A DNA stretch of 64,000 bases from Seohaeicola saemankumensis (GCF_021021435.1 NZ_JAINWI010000020.1:16598-80597); one strand, 5' to 3'; positions 1 to 8,334 are shown, counted from the first letter of the stretch. The notes: a model not told the origin generated them from the sequence alone. Numbers and translations are program-made.

Positions 1-443
1 AAGCCTTCCAGCGGATCGTCTGACCGGTAGAGTGCGCCCGTCATGCACTGCAGGCTGAAACGGTCGGCGGCGTGGTCCTGCAGTTCCAGTTCGGGCAGGT
101 CCAGATCTGCCACAGCCAGCCGCGCGCGGTCGCGCAGATCGTCAAGCGAATGCAGAAAATCAACATATCCCTCACCACCGAACCGCAGCAGGCGGCGCAG
201 CGCCTCGACATGCGGGTGCGAGACAAGATAGGTGCCCATGTCCTCCAGAAGATCGGCCCTGCTTCGTCGCAGCACGACCGTTGCCGCGTCGATCAGGTTT
301 CGCGTCACCGACGGATCATGCGGCAACAGGGTCTCGAACCCTGCGCTATCCAGTCCGGCATGGCGCAATACGCTTTGCCAGAGGGTGGCCCCATGCGTAT
401 CGGTCACAAAACACTGGATTGCCCTGTTGACCAGCGCATGCAT
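1..443 (-). CDS. Heme NO-binding (H-NOX/HNOB) domain protein, N-terminal part, cut by window edge
   Basis: From ATG at 443 the minus strand stays open to the window edge for about 147 residues. The N-terminus MHALVNRAIQCFV, the block FETLLPHDPS and the segment RRLLRFGGEGYVDFLHSL, followed by DLDLPELEL, resemble the heme NO-binding family of Rhodobacteraceae, cytosolic sensors of NO or O2 that usually talk to a cyclic-di-GMP enzyme or a kinase. The C-terminus, and probably the partner gene, lie outside the window. The family call is by recognition; the heme-ligand histidine cannot be assigned with certainty (His residues occur in SHPHVEALRR). Nothing suggests the gene is broken other than by the edge. 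Confidence 0.7.
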   Translation of the reverse strand, partial: MHALVNRAIQCFVTDTHGATLWQSVLRHAGLDSAGFETLLPHDPSVTRNLIDAATVVLRRSRADLLEDMGTYLVSHPHVEALRRLLRFGGEGYVDFLHSLDDLRDRARLAVADLDLPELELQDHAADRFSLQCMTGALYRSDDPLEG

Positions 444-555
444 CCAAGACCCTTTCCCGCCGCTACATCCAATTCCGGATCATCATCGGCAAGAAGGCTT
501 AACAATTACCCAATATCCTTAATTGGAAACAGTTTTACACCCGCAACACCCGCGT

Positions 556-580
556 CTTCTTGCGTAAAATATCCTCGGGG
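556..580 (-). repeat. Recurrent 3'-flank motif, copy 1
   Basis: On the minus strand this reads GGATATTTTACGCAAGAAG. Related strings lie 3' of three other minus-strand genes in this window (22996-23015, 38601-38620, 43544-43565). Function unknown. Confidence 0.5.
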
Positions 581-583
581 GGA

Positions 584-623
584 GCGTTCCATCACATGGA
601 ACGCGGGGGGCCGAATGCCCCCT
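584..623 (-). terminator. Paired hairpins downstream of the mttB-like gene
   Basis: Two stem-loops follow the stop at 646 on the minus strand: GGGGGC/GCCCCC (606-611 with 617-622) and GCGTTCC/GGAACGC (584-590 with 598-604). No clean U-tract follows, so this may be a transcript end or a 3' stabilising structure. A recurrent motif (556-580) lies just beyond. Confidence 0.45.
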
Positions 624-645
624 GCCCGGCTTGCAAAAACAAGGA

Positions 646-2205
646 TCAGAAATCGGTCGGCGCGCCGCCCTCGGCCTTGCGGCGGCTGACGAAAGATAGC
701 AGTTCTTCATGCACCGCGATGTCCATCGGCGGGGCCTCGAACGCCTCCATGATCTGGCGGTAGATGCCGTGTGCGCGCTCATGCGTCCAGACCGCCCCCG
801 CGATATCCCACGCTTCGTAATTGCGCCAATCCGACAGAAACGGCTGATAAAACGCCTTCTCGTAACGGTCCTGCGTATGCTGGATGCCAAAGAAATGCCC
901 GTTCGGACCAACCTCGCGGATCGCCTCGAGCGCCAGATCCTCGGGCGTGGTGCCAAAGGTCGCCGGCTCCATATAGCGCTGGATCTGCTGCAAGACCTCG
1001 CAATCCATGACGAATTTCTCGGGGCTGGCAATCAGCCCGCCCTCCAGCCAGCCTGCCGCGTGATACACCATATGCGTGCCCGACTGCACCGCCGCCCAGA
1101 GACTGTTCGAGGTTTCCCACATTGACTGTCCGTCAGGCACATTGGCCGCGCAGACACCCGATGACCGCATCGGCAGACCGTAGAACCGCGCCAGTTGTCC
1201 GGTCATCTGGGTTGCGCGCATATATTCGGGCGTGCCGAAAGCGGGCGCGCCCGATTTCATGTCCACGTTCGAGGTGAAGGTGCCGATCGCGCAAGGCGCC
1301 CCCGGTCTGATCCATTGCGCCAATGCTATGGCACAGAGCGCCTCGGCCAAACTTTGCGCGACCGCCCCGGCCATCGTGACAGGCGCCATTGCGCCTGCCA
1401 GCGTGAAGGGTGTAACGACCAACCCCTGCCCCCGCCGTGCCAGCCGCATCCAGCCATCCAGCATCGGCATATCGTGCTTCAAGGGCGAGGTCGAATTGAT
1501 GTTGGTGAACATCCGCGGGCTGGCGTCGAATGCCTCATGGCTCAGCCCGCCTGCGATGCGGACCATCTCCATCACATCCTCGACCCGCTCTTTGCCAAGG
1601 CTATAGGCATGTGCGACCTTGTCGGTCAGGGTCAGCGTGTCATAAAGCACATCCAGATGCCGAACCGACGCATGGACATCCACGGGTTCCACCGGATAGC
1701 CGCCGATGAAATGGATGCAGTTGAAATATTGGCTAAGCTTGAGCAGATCACGGCACATCTCGCGCGTGCCGGACATCTTGCGGCCCGTCGCCATATCCCA
1801 ATAGCTGGGTGGCGAGGAGACATTGCCGAACAGGATATGCTCGCCCCCGATGGTGATCTTGTGCGCGGGGTTGCGCGGTGTGATCGTCCATTGCCGCGGG
1901 GCGCGGGCGACCATCTCCATCACGAAGTCACGGCCCATGCGGACATTCTCACCCGTGACGGTGCACCCGGCCTCGCGCAGGATGCCGAGCGCCTCGTGGT
2001 TCAGGAACTCGATCCCGATCTCTTCGAGGATGATCATCGCGGCCTCGTGGATGGCCTGCACGCCTTCAGGTCGCAGCGGCTCTATCGGCCGGTCGGTATT
2101 GATCGGCAGCCGCCAAGACATCTGGTCGATCACCGCCGTGCCACGACGTGTCGCGTTGCCGGCCCGCCCGCCGCTGCGTTTCTTGCGCTGCGCCTCTTCC
2201 AACAT
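646..2205 (-). CDS. Trimethylamine methyltransferase (MttB) family protein, non-pyrrolysine type
   Basis: A 519-residue protein of the MttB/MtgB superfamily (COG5598), whose members move a methyl group from a quaternary or tertiary amine to a corrinoid protein. Recognisable blocks are EIGIEFLNHEAL near the start, INSTSPLKHDMPMLDG in the middle and the C-terminal ALEAIREVGPNGHFFG. There is no in-frame amber codon, so it belongs to the non-pyrrolysine branch, which includes glycine betaine methyltransferase. The start at 2205 was chosen because AGGAGG sits six bases upstream; an in-frame ATG at 2235 lacks such a site. The residues after the start are basic (QRKKRSGGRAGN). No corrinoid protein or reductive activator is encoded nearby, so the substrate is unknown; methylated amines are the natural guess. 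Confidence 0.85.
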   Translation of the reverse strand: MLEEAQRKKRSGGRAGNATRRGTAVIDQMSWRLPINTDRPIEPLRPEGVQAIHEAAMIILEEIGIEFLNHEALGILREAGCTVTGENVRMGRDFVMEMVARAPRQWTITPRNPAHKITIGGEHILFGNVSSPPSYWDMATGRKMSGTREMCRDLLKLSQYFNCIHFIGGYPVEPVDVHASVRHLDVLYDTLTLTDKVAHAYSLGKERVEDVMEMVRIAGGLSHEAFDASPRMFTNINSTSPLKHDMPMLDGWMRLARRGQGLVVTPFTLAGAMAPVTMAGAVAQSLAEALCAIALAQWIRPGAPCAIGTFTSNVDMKSGAPAFGTPEYMRATQMTGQLARFYGLPMRSSGVCAANVPDGQSMWETSNSLWAAVQSGTHMVYHAAGWLEGGLIASPEKFVMDCEVLQQIQRYMEPATFGTTPEDLALEAIREVGPNGHFFGIQHTQDRYEKAFYQPFLSDWRNYEAWDIAGAVWTHERAHGIYRQIMEAFEAPPMDIAVHEELLSFVSRRKAEGGAPTDF

Positions 2206-2324
2206 CACCGGCCTCCTGTTGCTGTTCCCCAGCAAACTACCGGCGCGCGGAATACGCCTTTCCGATTGCGACCGATCACGTCGCTTTTTGCAGATGCGGT
2301 GCGGAAGGCTGCTTTAGACCTCGT

Positions 2325-3026
2325 TCAGGCAGGCACGGGCGCGTCGATCCAGCGCGGGATATGGCCGATATCCGGCAGAACCGCATCGGCGAGCGGGGCT
2401 AGATCGGCTGTTACTGCCGTGCCGGTCAGCACACCCAGCGTCTGCATACCTGCCGCGCGCCCCGCGATCAGGTCGTGGCGGCTGTCGCCGACCATAACCA
2501 CCCGCGCGGGGTCAAGTCCCGTGCTTTGGCAAAAGGCCAGCAAGGGGGTCGCGTCGGGTTTAGCCCCGTGCCCGCTGTCAAAGCCTGCGACAAAATCGAA
2601 ATGCGCCAGCACGCCCGCCGATCCCAGATGCGCCAGCGCGCCCGCCTCGGTGTCGTTGGTGATCACGCCCAGCGCCAGCCCGCGTCCGACAAGTCCCGCA
2701 AGGTAGGGATCAAGCGGCACCGCAGGGACCAAAGGCGCAACAGCGGCGCGCGCGCTCAGAAAGGCCTCGATCGCTTCAATGGGGCGCTCTGGCAGGGCTG
2801 CCCCGATAGCCTGGGCAGCCTCGCGGTTGGTGCCCGCGATAATCGGACTGTCGGGCAGGAACGCACGAGCCGCCAGATCGAATACCGCCGCATCCGCGAT
2901 GCGCTGGGCAAGGGCCGGATCACCACCCGACAAATCTGTAATGACACCCAGCGCCCAGACATCCCATGTCGCCCGAAAATCGAACAGCGTGCCGTCCTTG
3001 TCGAAGATGATCCCGTCTACACGCAT
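2325..3026 (-). CDS. HAD family hydrolase (phosphoglycolate phosphatase-like)
   Basis: A 233-residue haloacid dehalogenase-type phosphatase. Motif I is IIFDKDGTLFDF at the very N-terminus (nucleophile and acid/base Asp), motif II is GVITND near residue 115 and motif III/IV is VMVGDSRHDLIAG near residue 180. A helical cap lies between motifs I and II, as in the Gph/PGP subgroup. The start at 3026 is preferred because AGGGAAAG lies just upstream and motif I then begins at residue 5; an ATG at 3053 would add nine residues. It is divergent from the MarR gene. The substrate cannot be told from sequence; phosphoglycolate or another small phosphate ester is usual for the family. Confidence 0.85.
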   Translation of the reverse strand: MRVDGIIFDKDGTLFDFRATWDVWALGVITDLSGGDPALAQRIADAAVFDLAARAFLPDSPIIAGTNREAAQAIGAALPERPIEAIEAFLSARAAVAPLVPAVPLDPYLAGLVGRGLALGVITNDTEAGALAHLGSAGVLAHFDFVAGFDSGHGAKPDATPLLAFCQSTGLDPARVVMVGDSRHDLIAGRAAGMQTLGVLTGTAVTADLAPLADAVLPDIGHIPRWIDAPVPA

Positions 3027-3080
3027 GTGTCTTTCCCTTACATGGCCCGCCACCTTGCAGACCTGCCCTAAAGTGGCTTC

Positions 3081-3602
3081 ATGACAGGCCAGTTACAAGA
3101 GCGTCAGATGCTTGACTTTCTGCCCTTGATCCTGTGGCTTGACGACATGGAAAAAACTGCACCCTACCGTTTGCACGCCTCGTTGGGCTATCACCTGTCT
3201 ATTGCCGCACGCCTGCAGGAACGGCGTCTGGACGAGCAGTTGAAAACGCTTGGCCTGACGCGCACAACCTGGTGCGTTCTTCTGGCGGTCGGAAACGAGA
3301 ATCTTTCCCAACCCTCGGAGATCGCCGAATTTGTCGGGATTGACCGCACCGCTACCAGCCGCGCCCTGCGCCAGATGGAGGCGGACGGCCTGCTGGCCCG
3401 TTCCAGCGGCACTGAAGATCGCCGCACAAGGCGGGTCGAACTGACCCCGAAAGGTTGCGAGGCGATCGTGACAGCCACCCCTTTTGCGCGCGACAATGCT
3501 GCGATCATGGCCGAAAACCTTGAACCGGGGGAACAGGCGGAACTGATCCGCCTGCTGGCCAAACTGCGCCCTGCGGACGGGGCGTTGCTCAACACGCTTT
3601 AG
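3081..3602 (+). CDS. MarR family transcriptional regulator
   Basis: A 173-residue winged-helix regulator. The central part reads LSQPSEIAEFVGIDRTATSR (recognition helix), followed by ALRQMEADGLLARS and the wing EDRRTRRVELTPKG, the standard MarR layout with dimerisation helices at both ends. Alternative in-frame starts exist at 3108 and 3147; the latter would begin MEKTAPYRLHASLG, a common MarR length, so the first 22 residues are uncertain. It is transcribed divergently from the HAD phosphatase across a short gap, which is a possible regulatory target. The ligand is unknown. Confidence 0.88.
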   Translation: MTGQLQERQMLDFLPLILWLDDMEKTAPYRLHASLGYHLSIAARLQERRLDEQLKTLGLTRTTWCVLLAVGNENLSQPSEIAEFVGIDRTATSRALRQMEADGLLARSSGTEDRRTRRVELTPKGCEAIVTATPFARDNAAIMAENLEPGEQAELIRLLAKLRPADGALLNTL

Positions 3603-3620
3603 GCTGCTGACAAAACAGGC

Positions 3621-3905
3621 CTATGTCCAATGCATCTGCGCGCCGCCGGGCAGTTGCGCCCGCGCACGCATCGGCGCGTCATAGGGCAGGCCCGCACTGT
3701 CGCAAAAGGCGGTGATCCATGCATCCTCCAGCATCAGGAAATCCAGCAAGCCCCCCAGAAACGCAGGATCGCCCGCACCGCTGCGCAGATCATCGACCGA
3801 AGCCCCGCTGGCACCCAGAAACTGGCCCAATACCTCGTCGTTACCGGCCATCCAGCCCAGAGCCTGAATAGCCACCATCTCGGCGCGTTCCTGTTCGGCT
3901 GCCAT
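3621..3905 (-). CDS. DUF3572 family protein
   Basis: A small protein of 94 residues with the DUF3572 pattern: AEMVAIQALGWMAGND, FLGASGASVDDLR, DPAFLGGLLDFLMLED and the C-terminal LPGGAQMHWT. The family is confined to Alphaproteobacteria, has no known function and is commonly beside the PleD-type response regulator, as it is here (divergent, 99 bp apart). The start at 3905 was chosen because the conserved part begins within the next few residues; an upstream start at 3971 would add a basic 22-residue extension. It is predicted to be cytosolic and helical. Confidence 0.82.
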   Translation of the reverse strand: MAAEQERAEMVAIQALGWMAGNDEVLGQFLGASGASVDDLRSGAGDPAFLGGLLDFLMLEDAWITAFCDSAGLPYDAPMRARAQLPGGAQMHWT

Positions 3906-4004
3906 TTTTCTCGCTTTCGGAAAGGGTTTCTTAACTACTCGCAATAGAAACTGTCCTGACGCAGGAGGCAAGAAGGCCCCGCTGCGGTGTGAAAGTGCAG
4001 GACC

Positions 4005-5492
4005 ATGCCTGGCAAAATCTTGATCGTGGATGATATTCCGACAAATCGCATAATTTTGCGGGTCCGGTTGTCAGCAGCCTTCTATGATGTGATGCAGGCG
4101 TCCAGCGCGGTTGAGGCGCTTGATCTGCTGGAACGGCAAACGCCCGATCTGGTTCTGCTCAGCGCGGGTTTACCAGATTGCGACTGTCTTGATCTGTGCC
4201 GCAGGATCAGGAAGCGCACGCCCCCTGTTGGCACGGACAACGGGCATGAAACAGGCGCGGGCATGGACCGGATTACACTGTTTCCAGATGCCGGACTGGT
4301 CGAGGATACAGCCTGCCCCGCTGTGCTGATCCTTGCCCCCGACAACAATGCAGCCTTGCGCCTTGCCGCGCTGGATGCAGGGGCCGAGGATGTTCTGACC
4401 CATCCGCTGGACGACGTGATGTTGCAAGCGCGGCTGCGCAGCCTGATGCGCGTGGGCGAGGCGGCGCAAGAAACCCATATGCGCGACACGACCAGCCGCG
4501 CGCTTGGTTTTGCCGAAGCACAGGCACCTTTTCCCCCGCTGGCGCGGATCTGTATTCTGACGGGCGAGTCAACAGCCGCGCAGCCTTGGCTGGCAGGGCT
4601 TGACAGATTCAGGGTCGGCCAGATCACCTGCCATGATAGCCAAGGTTTCCTGCGCGAGATGACACAAGGCGCGATGCCCGATCTTTGTGTGATCGTCGTG
4701 GAAACAGGCAACCAACCCGCCGCTGCCTTGCGCGTTGTCTCGGGGTTGCGCACCCATCCCGAAACACGACACGCCGCGATCATGGTACTGCTGGACCTGC
4801 CGGACAGCCAGCTTGCCGCAGATGCGCTGGATCTGGGCGCAGGCGACGTGGTGTGCGGAAGTGTCAGCCCCGCGGAACTGAGCATGCGGATGGACAGGCA
4901 GATCAGGCGCAAACGTATGGCCGACCAGTTGCGCAGCACGCTTCGCGACGGTTTACGCGCGGCTGTGACCGATCCGCTGACAGGACTTTACAACAGGCGC
5001 TATGCCCTGCCGCATCTGGCGCGACTGGCAGAACACGCCACGCAAAGCGGGCGACGCTTTGCTGTCATGCTGGCCGATCTGGACCATTTCAAATCGGTCA
5101 ATGACAGGTTTGGCCATGCTGCAGGCGATGCGGTGCTGATCGAGGTAGCGCAACGCTTGCGCGGCAATCTGAGGGCGGTCGATATGGTCGCCCGCATCGG
5201 CGGAGAGGAGTTTCTGATCGTCCTGCCCGATACAGACAGGACCGAAGCAAGGATCGCGGCGCGCCGGTTATGCCGCATAGTCGCGCAGGACGGGTTCCAC
5301 CTGCCCGGTCAGGACGGGCCAGTGGGCGTCACCCTCAGCATCGGCGTCGCGATGGGGCTTGCACCAGATGATTGTGATGACCAGCCGCTGTCGGACAGGG
5401 TGCAAGGTCTGCTGCACGAGGCCGATCAGGCACTTTATCAGGCCAAGGCCTGCGGGCGAAATCAGGTGACGATCCGCAAGCCGGCAGCCTGA
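4005..5492 (+). CDS. pleD: PleD-like diguanylate cyclase with two receiver-like domains
   Basis: 495 residues: a receiver domain (1-about 150), a second receiver-like domain (about 175-300) and a C-terminal GGDEF domain (about 320-490). The GGDEF site reads GGEEF at 399-403 and the inhibitory I-site RxxD is intact at 390-393 (RAVD), so c-di-GMP synthesis with product inhibition is expected. The first receiver keeps the acidic pair D9-D10, but the position aligned with the phosphorylated Asp53 of Caulobacter PleD is Ser53 (LVLLSAGLPD), the usual Lys before Pro is His (LTHPLDD), and about 25 residues are inserted near 72-97. Phospho-activation as in PleD is therefore unlikely. Divergent DUF3572 supports the orthology. 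Confidence 0.88.
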   Translation: MPGKILIVDDIPTNRIILRVRLSAAFYDVMQASSAVEALDLLERQTPDLVLLSAGLPDCDCLDLCRRIRKRTPPVGTDNGHETGAGMDRITLFPDAGLVEDTACPAVLILAPDNNAALRLAALDAGAEDVLTHPLDDVMLQARLRSLMRVGEAAQETHMRDTTSRALGFAEAQAPFPPLARICILTGESTAAQPWLAGLDRFRVGQITCHDSQGFLREMTQGAMPDLCVIVVETGNQPAAALRVVSGLRTHPETRHAAIMVLLDLPDSQLAADALDLGAGDVVCGSVSPAELSMRMDRQIRRKRMADQLRSTLRDGLRAAVTDPLTGLYNRRYALPHLARLAEHATQSGRRFAVMLADLDHFKSVNDRFGHAAGDAVLIEVAQRLRGNLRAVDMVARIGGEEFLIVLPDTDRTEARIAARRLCRIVAQDGFHLPGQDGPVGVTLSIGVAMGLAPDDCDDQPLSDRVQGLLHEADQALYQAKACGRNQVTIRKPAA

Positions 5493-5517
5493 CCGCAAGG
5501 GTCAGGCAGGCCATGCG

Positions 5518-6051
5518 TCACTCGGCAGCGTCGGTGCGATCCTTCGGGCGTTGATCGCGCGACCTGTCCAGCCGCTCGGCCAGACGGTCGGCAAAGGCGG
5601 CACGCTCGGCCTGTGTCATGGTCTCGATCCGCGCCAGCAACAGCGACTGGCCGGTCTCCTGCCGTGCGATACCTGCGGCGAACTGACGGTCCATGATCGC
5701 ACGCACTTGGGCGGGATCGAACGGATCGGCGCGCAGCGCCTGCACCACCGTGTCGAAGTCGGCACGGATTTGCGCGCGGTCAGGTCGCCCCTCGCCCTGC
5801 ATCCGGCGCAACTCGCGCCAGATGGCGCGACGGTCCTCGCGGCTGAGTGCTGACGTATAAGGCCCGCCCATCTGGTCCACCCGCAAAGGGCGCTGCTCTT
5901 TCATGCTGCCATGTCGCAGCACCGCGCCCACCGCCAGCCCCGCCACAGCAAGATTCAAGGCCAGCGAGACAAACAATAGTGCCTTGATCCAGCGGCGCAT
6001 CGGTGCGCGGGCTGGCAGTTTGGGGGATTCAGGATCGATCGGATATGTCAT
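5518..6051 (-). CDS. Periplasmic heavy-metal sensor (Spy/CpxP-like, metal-resistance family)
   Basis: 177 residues with one N-terminal membrane segment (about 22-46, WIKALLFVSLALNLAVAGLA) followed by a helical, Arg- and Asp-rich periplasmic part. The segment SREDRRAIWRELRRMQGEGR and the later MTQAERAAFADRLAERL resemble the metal-resist/Spy-like fold, a chaperone-like antiparallel helical hairpin. It is the last gene of a minus-strand run (ECF sigma factor, putative anti-sigma factor, this gene) with a two-base gap to the preceding gene, so it is very likely co-transcribed. The inferred role is envelope or metal-stress sensing tied to the sigma factor. Confidence 0.75.
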   Translation of the reverse strand: MTYPIDPESPKLPARAPMRRWIKALLFVSLALNLAVAGLAVGAVLRHGSMKEQRPLRVDQMGGPYTSALSREDRRAIWRELRRMQGEGRPDRAQIRADFDTVVQALRADPFDPAQVRAIMDRQFAAGIARQETGQSLLLARIETMTQAERAAFADRLAERLDRSRDQRPKDRTDAAE

Positions 6052-6053
6052 GC

Positions 6054-6449
6054 TCAGCCCTCGTTCAGCTCCATCGCGATGTCAAAGTCCAGTTCTGGCA
6101 TCAGATCGACAAGATAGCTGTCGGTCTCGGACGTGGTGCCCAGCACTGCAACGGTCAGATCACCGAGAGCGGCTGGCGCACTGAACCCGATGAGCAGACC
6201 AGCCACCCCCGCCGCGGCCAGCCCGCCAAGGGCAGGCCATCCACCCAGAGCGTCGCGCAATTGCGTCCAGAAAGGCACAGTCCGGCGCGCGCCCCGCGCG
6301 GGCGGCGCCTGTCGCGCCTGTGAATCCAGTGCATCCGCCAGAACACGCGCCATCAACCCATCAGACGGATCGGGCCGGTCGCGTTGCGCGGCGTCAAAGA
6401 ACAGATCAAGCTCTGCATCATCGTTCCGGTCGTGATTTCGGTTACTCAT
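6054..6449 (-). CDS. Putative anti-sigma factor, single-pass membrane protein
   Basis: 131 residues: a charged cytosolic N-terminal part (DDAELDLFFDAAQRDRPDPS), a linker with many Arg/Pro, one transmembrane segment (about 77-96, LGGLAAAGVAGLLIGFSAP) and a short acidic periplasmic tail. Its first codons overlap the end of the ECF sigma gene by eight bases, which implies translational coupling. Size, topology and position fit an anti-sigma factor that holds the upstream-encoded sigma factor at the membrane. No zinc-binding HxxxCxxC motif is visible, so it is not a ZAS-type anti-sigma. The functional call rests on context. Confidence 0.6.
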   Translation of the reverse strand: MSNRNHDRNDDAELDLFFDAAQRDRPDPSDGLMARVLADALDSQARQAPPARGARRTVPFWTQLRDALGGWPALGGLAAAGVAGLLIGFSAPAALGDLTVAVLGTTSETDSYLVDLMPELDFDIAMELNEG

Positions 6450-7026
6450 CGCGATACCCCAATTCTGCCCGCCGTCCGGTCAAGACCGCCGCAAGCGCAC
6501 GTTTGCCCCGCGCGACCAGACTTTCGACCGCCTCGGCGCTGATGTCCATGATCTGGGCGATCTCGGGATTGCCCAAACCTTCGATATGACGCAGCACGAC
6601 CGCCTGTCGCTGCCGTTCCGGCAAGCCGTCCAGCGCCTGCTGCAAGGCTTGTGCGCGGCTTTCATCCTGCATGGCCTGCATGGCGCTTGGCGCCCCGTCT
6701 TCCGGCTCGGGCACCGAATCGAGCGCCACGCCACGCCGTTTGCGCAGACGGTCTGTCGCCAGATTGGCCGTCACACGGTAAAGCCATGTCGTGATTCTGG
6801 CCTCACCCTCGCGCCAGTCGGGCGCGATCCGCCACAATCTCAGCAAAGCCTCCTGCGCGACATCCTCGGCCTCGGCCCTGTCGCCCAGCAGACGCAGCGC
6901 GTGGCCGAAGACCCGCGGTGTCAGACGCAGCGTCAATTCACGCGCCGCCGCTGCATCACCCGCGGCAAAGCGTCTGAGCAGCAGGTCGTCAGGGTCTTCC
7001 GATCGGGCATCAAAAGGCATGTGCAT
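6442..7026 (-). CDS. ECF RNA polymerase sigma factor
   Basis: 194 residues with sigma region 2 (RLTPRVFGHALRLLGD, AEDVAQEALLRLWR) and region 4 (ALDGLPERQRQAVVLRHIE, then GLGNPEIAQIMDISAEAVES), joined by a linker rich in Glu and Pro. This is a standard group IV (ECF) sigma factor directing RNA polymerase to stress promoters. It overlaps the putative anti-sigma gene by eight bases. An EF-hand protein is encoded 120 bp upstream on the same strand and a Spy-like protein downstream, so the unit probably responds to an envelope or metal/calcium cue. Starts at 7026 or 7020 (second Met) cannot be separated. Confidence 0.92.
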   Translation of the reverse strand: MHMPFDARSEDPDDLLLRRFAAGDAAAARELTLRLTPRVFGHALRLLGDRAEAEDVAQEALLRLWRIAPDWREGEARITTWLYRVTANLATDRLRKRRGVALDSVPEPEDGAPSAMQAMQDESRAQALQQALDGLPERQRQAVVLRHIEGLGNPEIAQIMDISAEAVESLVARGKRALAAVLTGRRAELGYRDE

Positions 7027-7103
7027 TGTCCCTTTGGCCTATCCTGTCCGGCTTGTTTCGGCAATTCATTGTGCAGAAGAACTGCCTTGCCGTTCATGTG
7101 TTT

Positions 7104-7127
7104 GGGGCGGCCCTGCCCGACCGCCCC
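7104..7127 (-). terminator. GC-rich stem-loop between the EF-hand gene and the sigma factor gene
   Basis: GGGGCGG (7104-7110) pairs perfectly with CCGCCCC (7121-7127) around a 10-base loop. It lies in the 120-bp gap downstream of the EF-hand stop. There is no U-tract, so it may attenuate rather than end transcription. Confidence 0.4.
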
Positions 7128-7146
7128 GGTCCATCACCCGAACGGA

Positions 7147-7686
7147 TCAGTCCGCCTTGGGTACCGGACGATCGCCACGCGGGCCGCGTTCGGCCCATGC
7201 GGCACGGGCCGATTCCATCTCCTCGCGCGAGATGGCACCATCGCCGTCGGTGTCCACGCGGTTGAGCATCCGCGCGAAACGGTCACCACCGCGCGGCCCT
7301 GCCTGCATCTCCTCGGGCGACAGCTTACCATCCTTGTCGGCATCCATCCGTTCGATCATGCGGGCGCTGCGGTCCTGCATCCGTGCGGTGGCCTGCGCCT
7401 GCATTTGGGCCTGTAACTCGGCCACATCGACGAACCCGTCGCTGTTTGCATCGGCCGCATCAAAACGCAGGCTTGCATGGGCCTGCATCTCTTCGGCTGT
7501 GATCTTGCCATCAGAGTCGGCATCCAACTCGTCAAAATTCAGCATCGCGCCACGCTCGCCCATCACGTGCCCCCCCATTGCATGGTGGCCCATTCCGGCA
7601 TTGCCATGGGATGCGGCGATGCCGACAGCAGCGGTGCCCGCCAGCGCAAGGGCGGTAAGCCCAGAAATCAGAACGGCACGTTTCAT
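7147..7686 (-). CDS. Secreted EF-hand calcium-binding protein
   Basis: 179 residues with a signal peptide (MKRAVLISGLTALALAG, cleavage near AASHG) and four EF-hand loops: DADSDGKITAEE, DANSDGFVDVAE, DADKDGKLSPEE and DTDGDGAISREE. All four keep the Asp at position 1, Gly at 6 and Glu at 12 that ligate calcium. The export signal points to the periplasm. A His/Met-rich stretch after the signal (HGNAGMGHHAMGGHVMGE) could bind transition metals. It lies 120 bp upstream of the ECF sigma gene on the same strand, so it is either the first gene of that operon or a target of the sigma factor. The start is fixed by the signal peptide. Confidence 0.88.
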   Translation of the reverse strand: MKRAVLISGLTALALAGTAAVGIAASHGNAGMGHHAMGGHVMGERGAMLNFDELDADSDGKITAEEMQAHASLRFDAADANSDGFVDVAELQAQMQAQATARMQDRSARMIERMDADKDGKLSPEEMQAGPRGGDRFARMLNRVDTDGDGAISREEMESARAAWAERGPRGDRPVPKAD

Positions 7687-7881
7687 AGTGGTCTCTCCAG
7701 TTTGGTTGTCTTGTGAAGCACCGGCTTCTTGCCCGTGTTCTGGATGTGATACGCAGGCCGTTGCGCGTTCCGTCGCGGCCCACCGCAATTTTCGCGACAT
7801 GAGGACGCGGCAACAGCTTCCACCCTTTCATCCGCCCCCGATTTCACGGATGTTGCGACCTTGACCAACCCAGAGGCACCT

Positions 7882-8310
7882 ATGCGCGATTCCAACCCCT
7901 CCCTTGCCGACGACACGACGGATACCGACACCGCCCCGTCCGGAACGATGCGCGCAAACTGGCCCGCCATGCGCAAAGGCTGGTGCGGCAAATGCCCCAA
8001 TTGCGGCAGCGGCCCCCTGCTGAGCGGCTATCTGACCGTGCGGAAATCCTGCCCCGTCTGCCGCGAGGAGTTCTATCACCACCGCGCGGATGACGGCCCT
8101 GCCTATCTGACGATCCTTCTGGTCGGCCATATCATGGCCCCCCTGCTTTTGATCGTGTTCGAGACCTTCCGCCCCGAACCGCTGATCCTGTTTACAATCT
8201 TCGCCCTTGGCTCTGTCGTTCTCTCGCTCTACCTTCTGCCCAGATTGAAAGGGGCAATCGTCGGCCTGCAATGGGCGCGCCTGATGTACGGGTTCGCCAA
8301 GGCCGCGTGA
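7882..8310 (+). CDS. DUF983 family membrane protein
   Basis: 142 residues with a zinc-ribbon-like cysteine pattern (GKCPNCGSG and KSCPVCREEF) followed by two transmembrane segments (about 79-100 and 105-125) and the conserved C-terminal PRLKGAIVGLQWARLMYGF. This is the DUF983 layout, common in Alphaproteobacteria and without known biochemical function. The start at 7882 gives MRDSNPSL; a TTG 21 bases upstream or an internal ATG are alternatives. It precedes the Nudix gene by 24 bp on the same strand and is probably co-transcribed with it. Confidence 0.85.
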   Translation: MRDSNPSLADDTTDTDTAPSGTMRANWPAMRKGWCGKCPNCGSGPLLSGYLTVRKSCPVCREEFYHHRADDGPAYLTILLVGHIMAPLLLIVFETFRPEPLILFTIFALGSVVLSLYLLPRLKGAIVGLQWARLMYGFAKAA

Positions 8311-8334
8311 TCCTTTCGGTATGAAGGGAACGAC

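Noticed and set aside
510..526. CCAAT-N7-ATTGG palindrome upstream of the H-NOX gene
   Set aside because: Could be an operator, but short, AT-rich and without any known family match or second copy; not listed as a feature.
1195..2706. 503-codon plus-strand frame opposite the mttB-like gene
   Set aside because: High-GC antisense frame rich in Arg, Ala, His and Pro with no domain; the minus-strand gene has clear family motifs.
7687..7800. GGAAC followed by CGTAT upstream of the EF-hand gene as an ECF promoter
   Set aside because: The spacing of 13 bases is too short for a normal ECF -35/-10 pair of about 16-17 bases.
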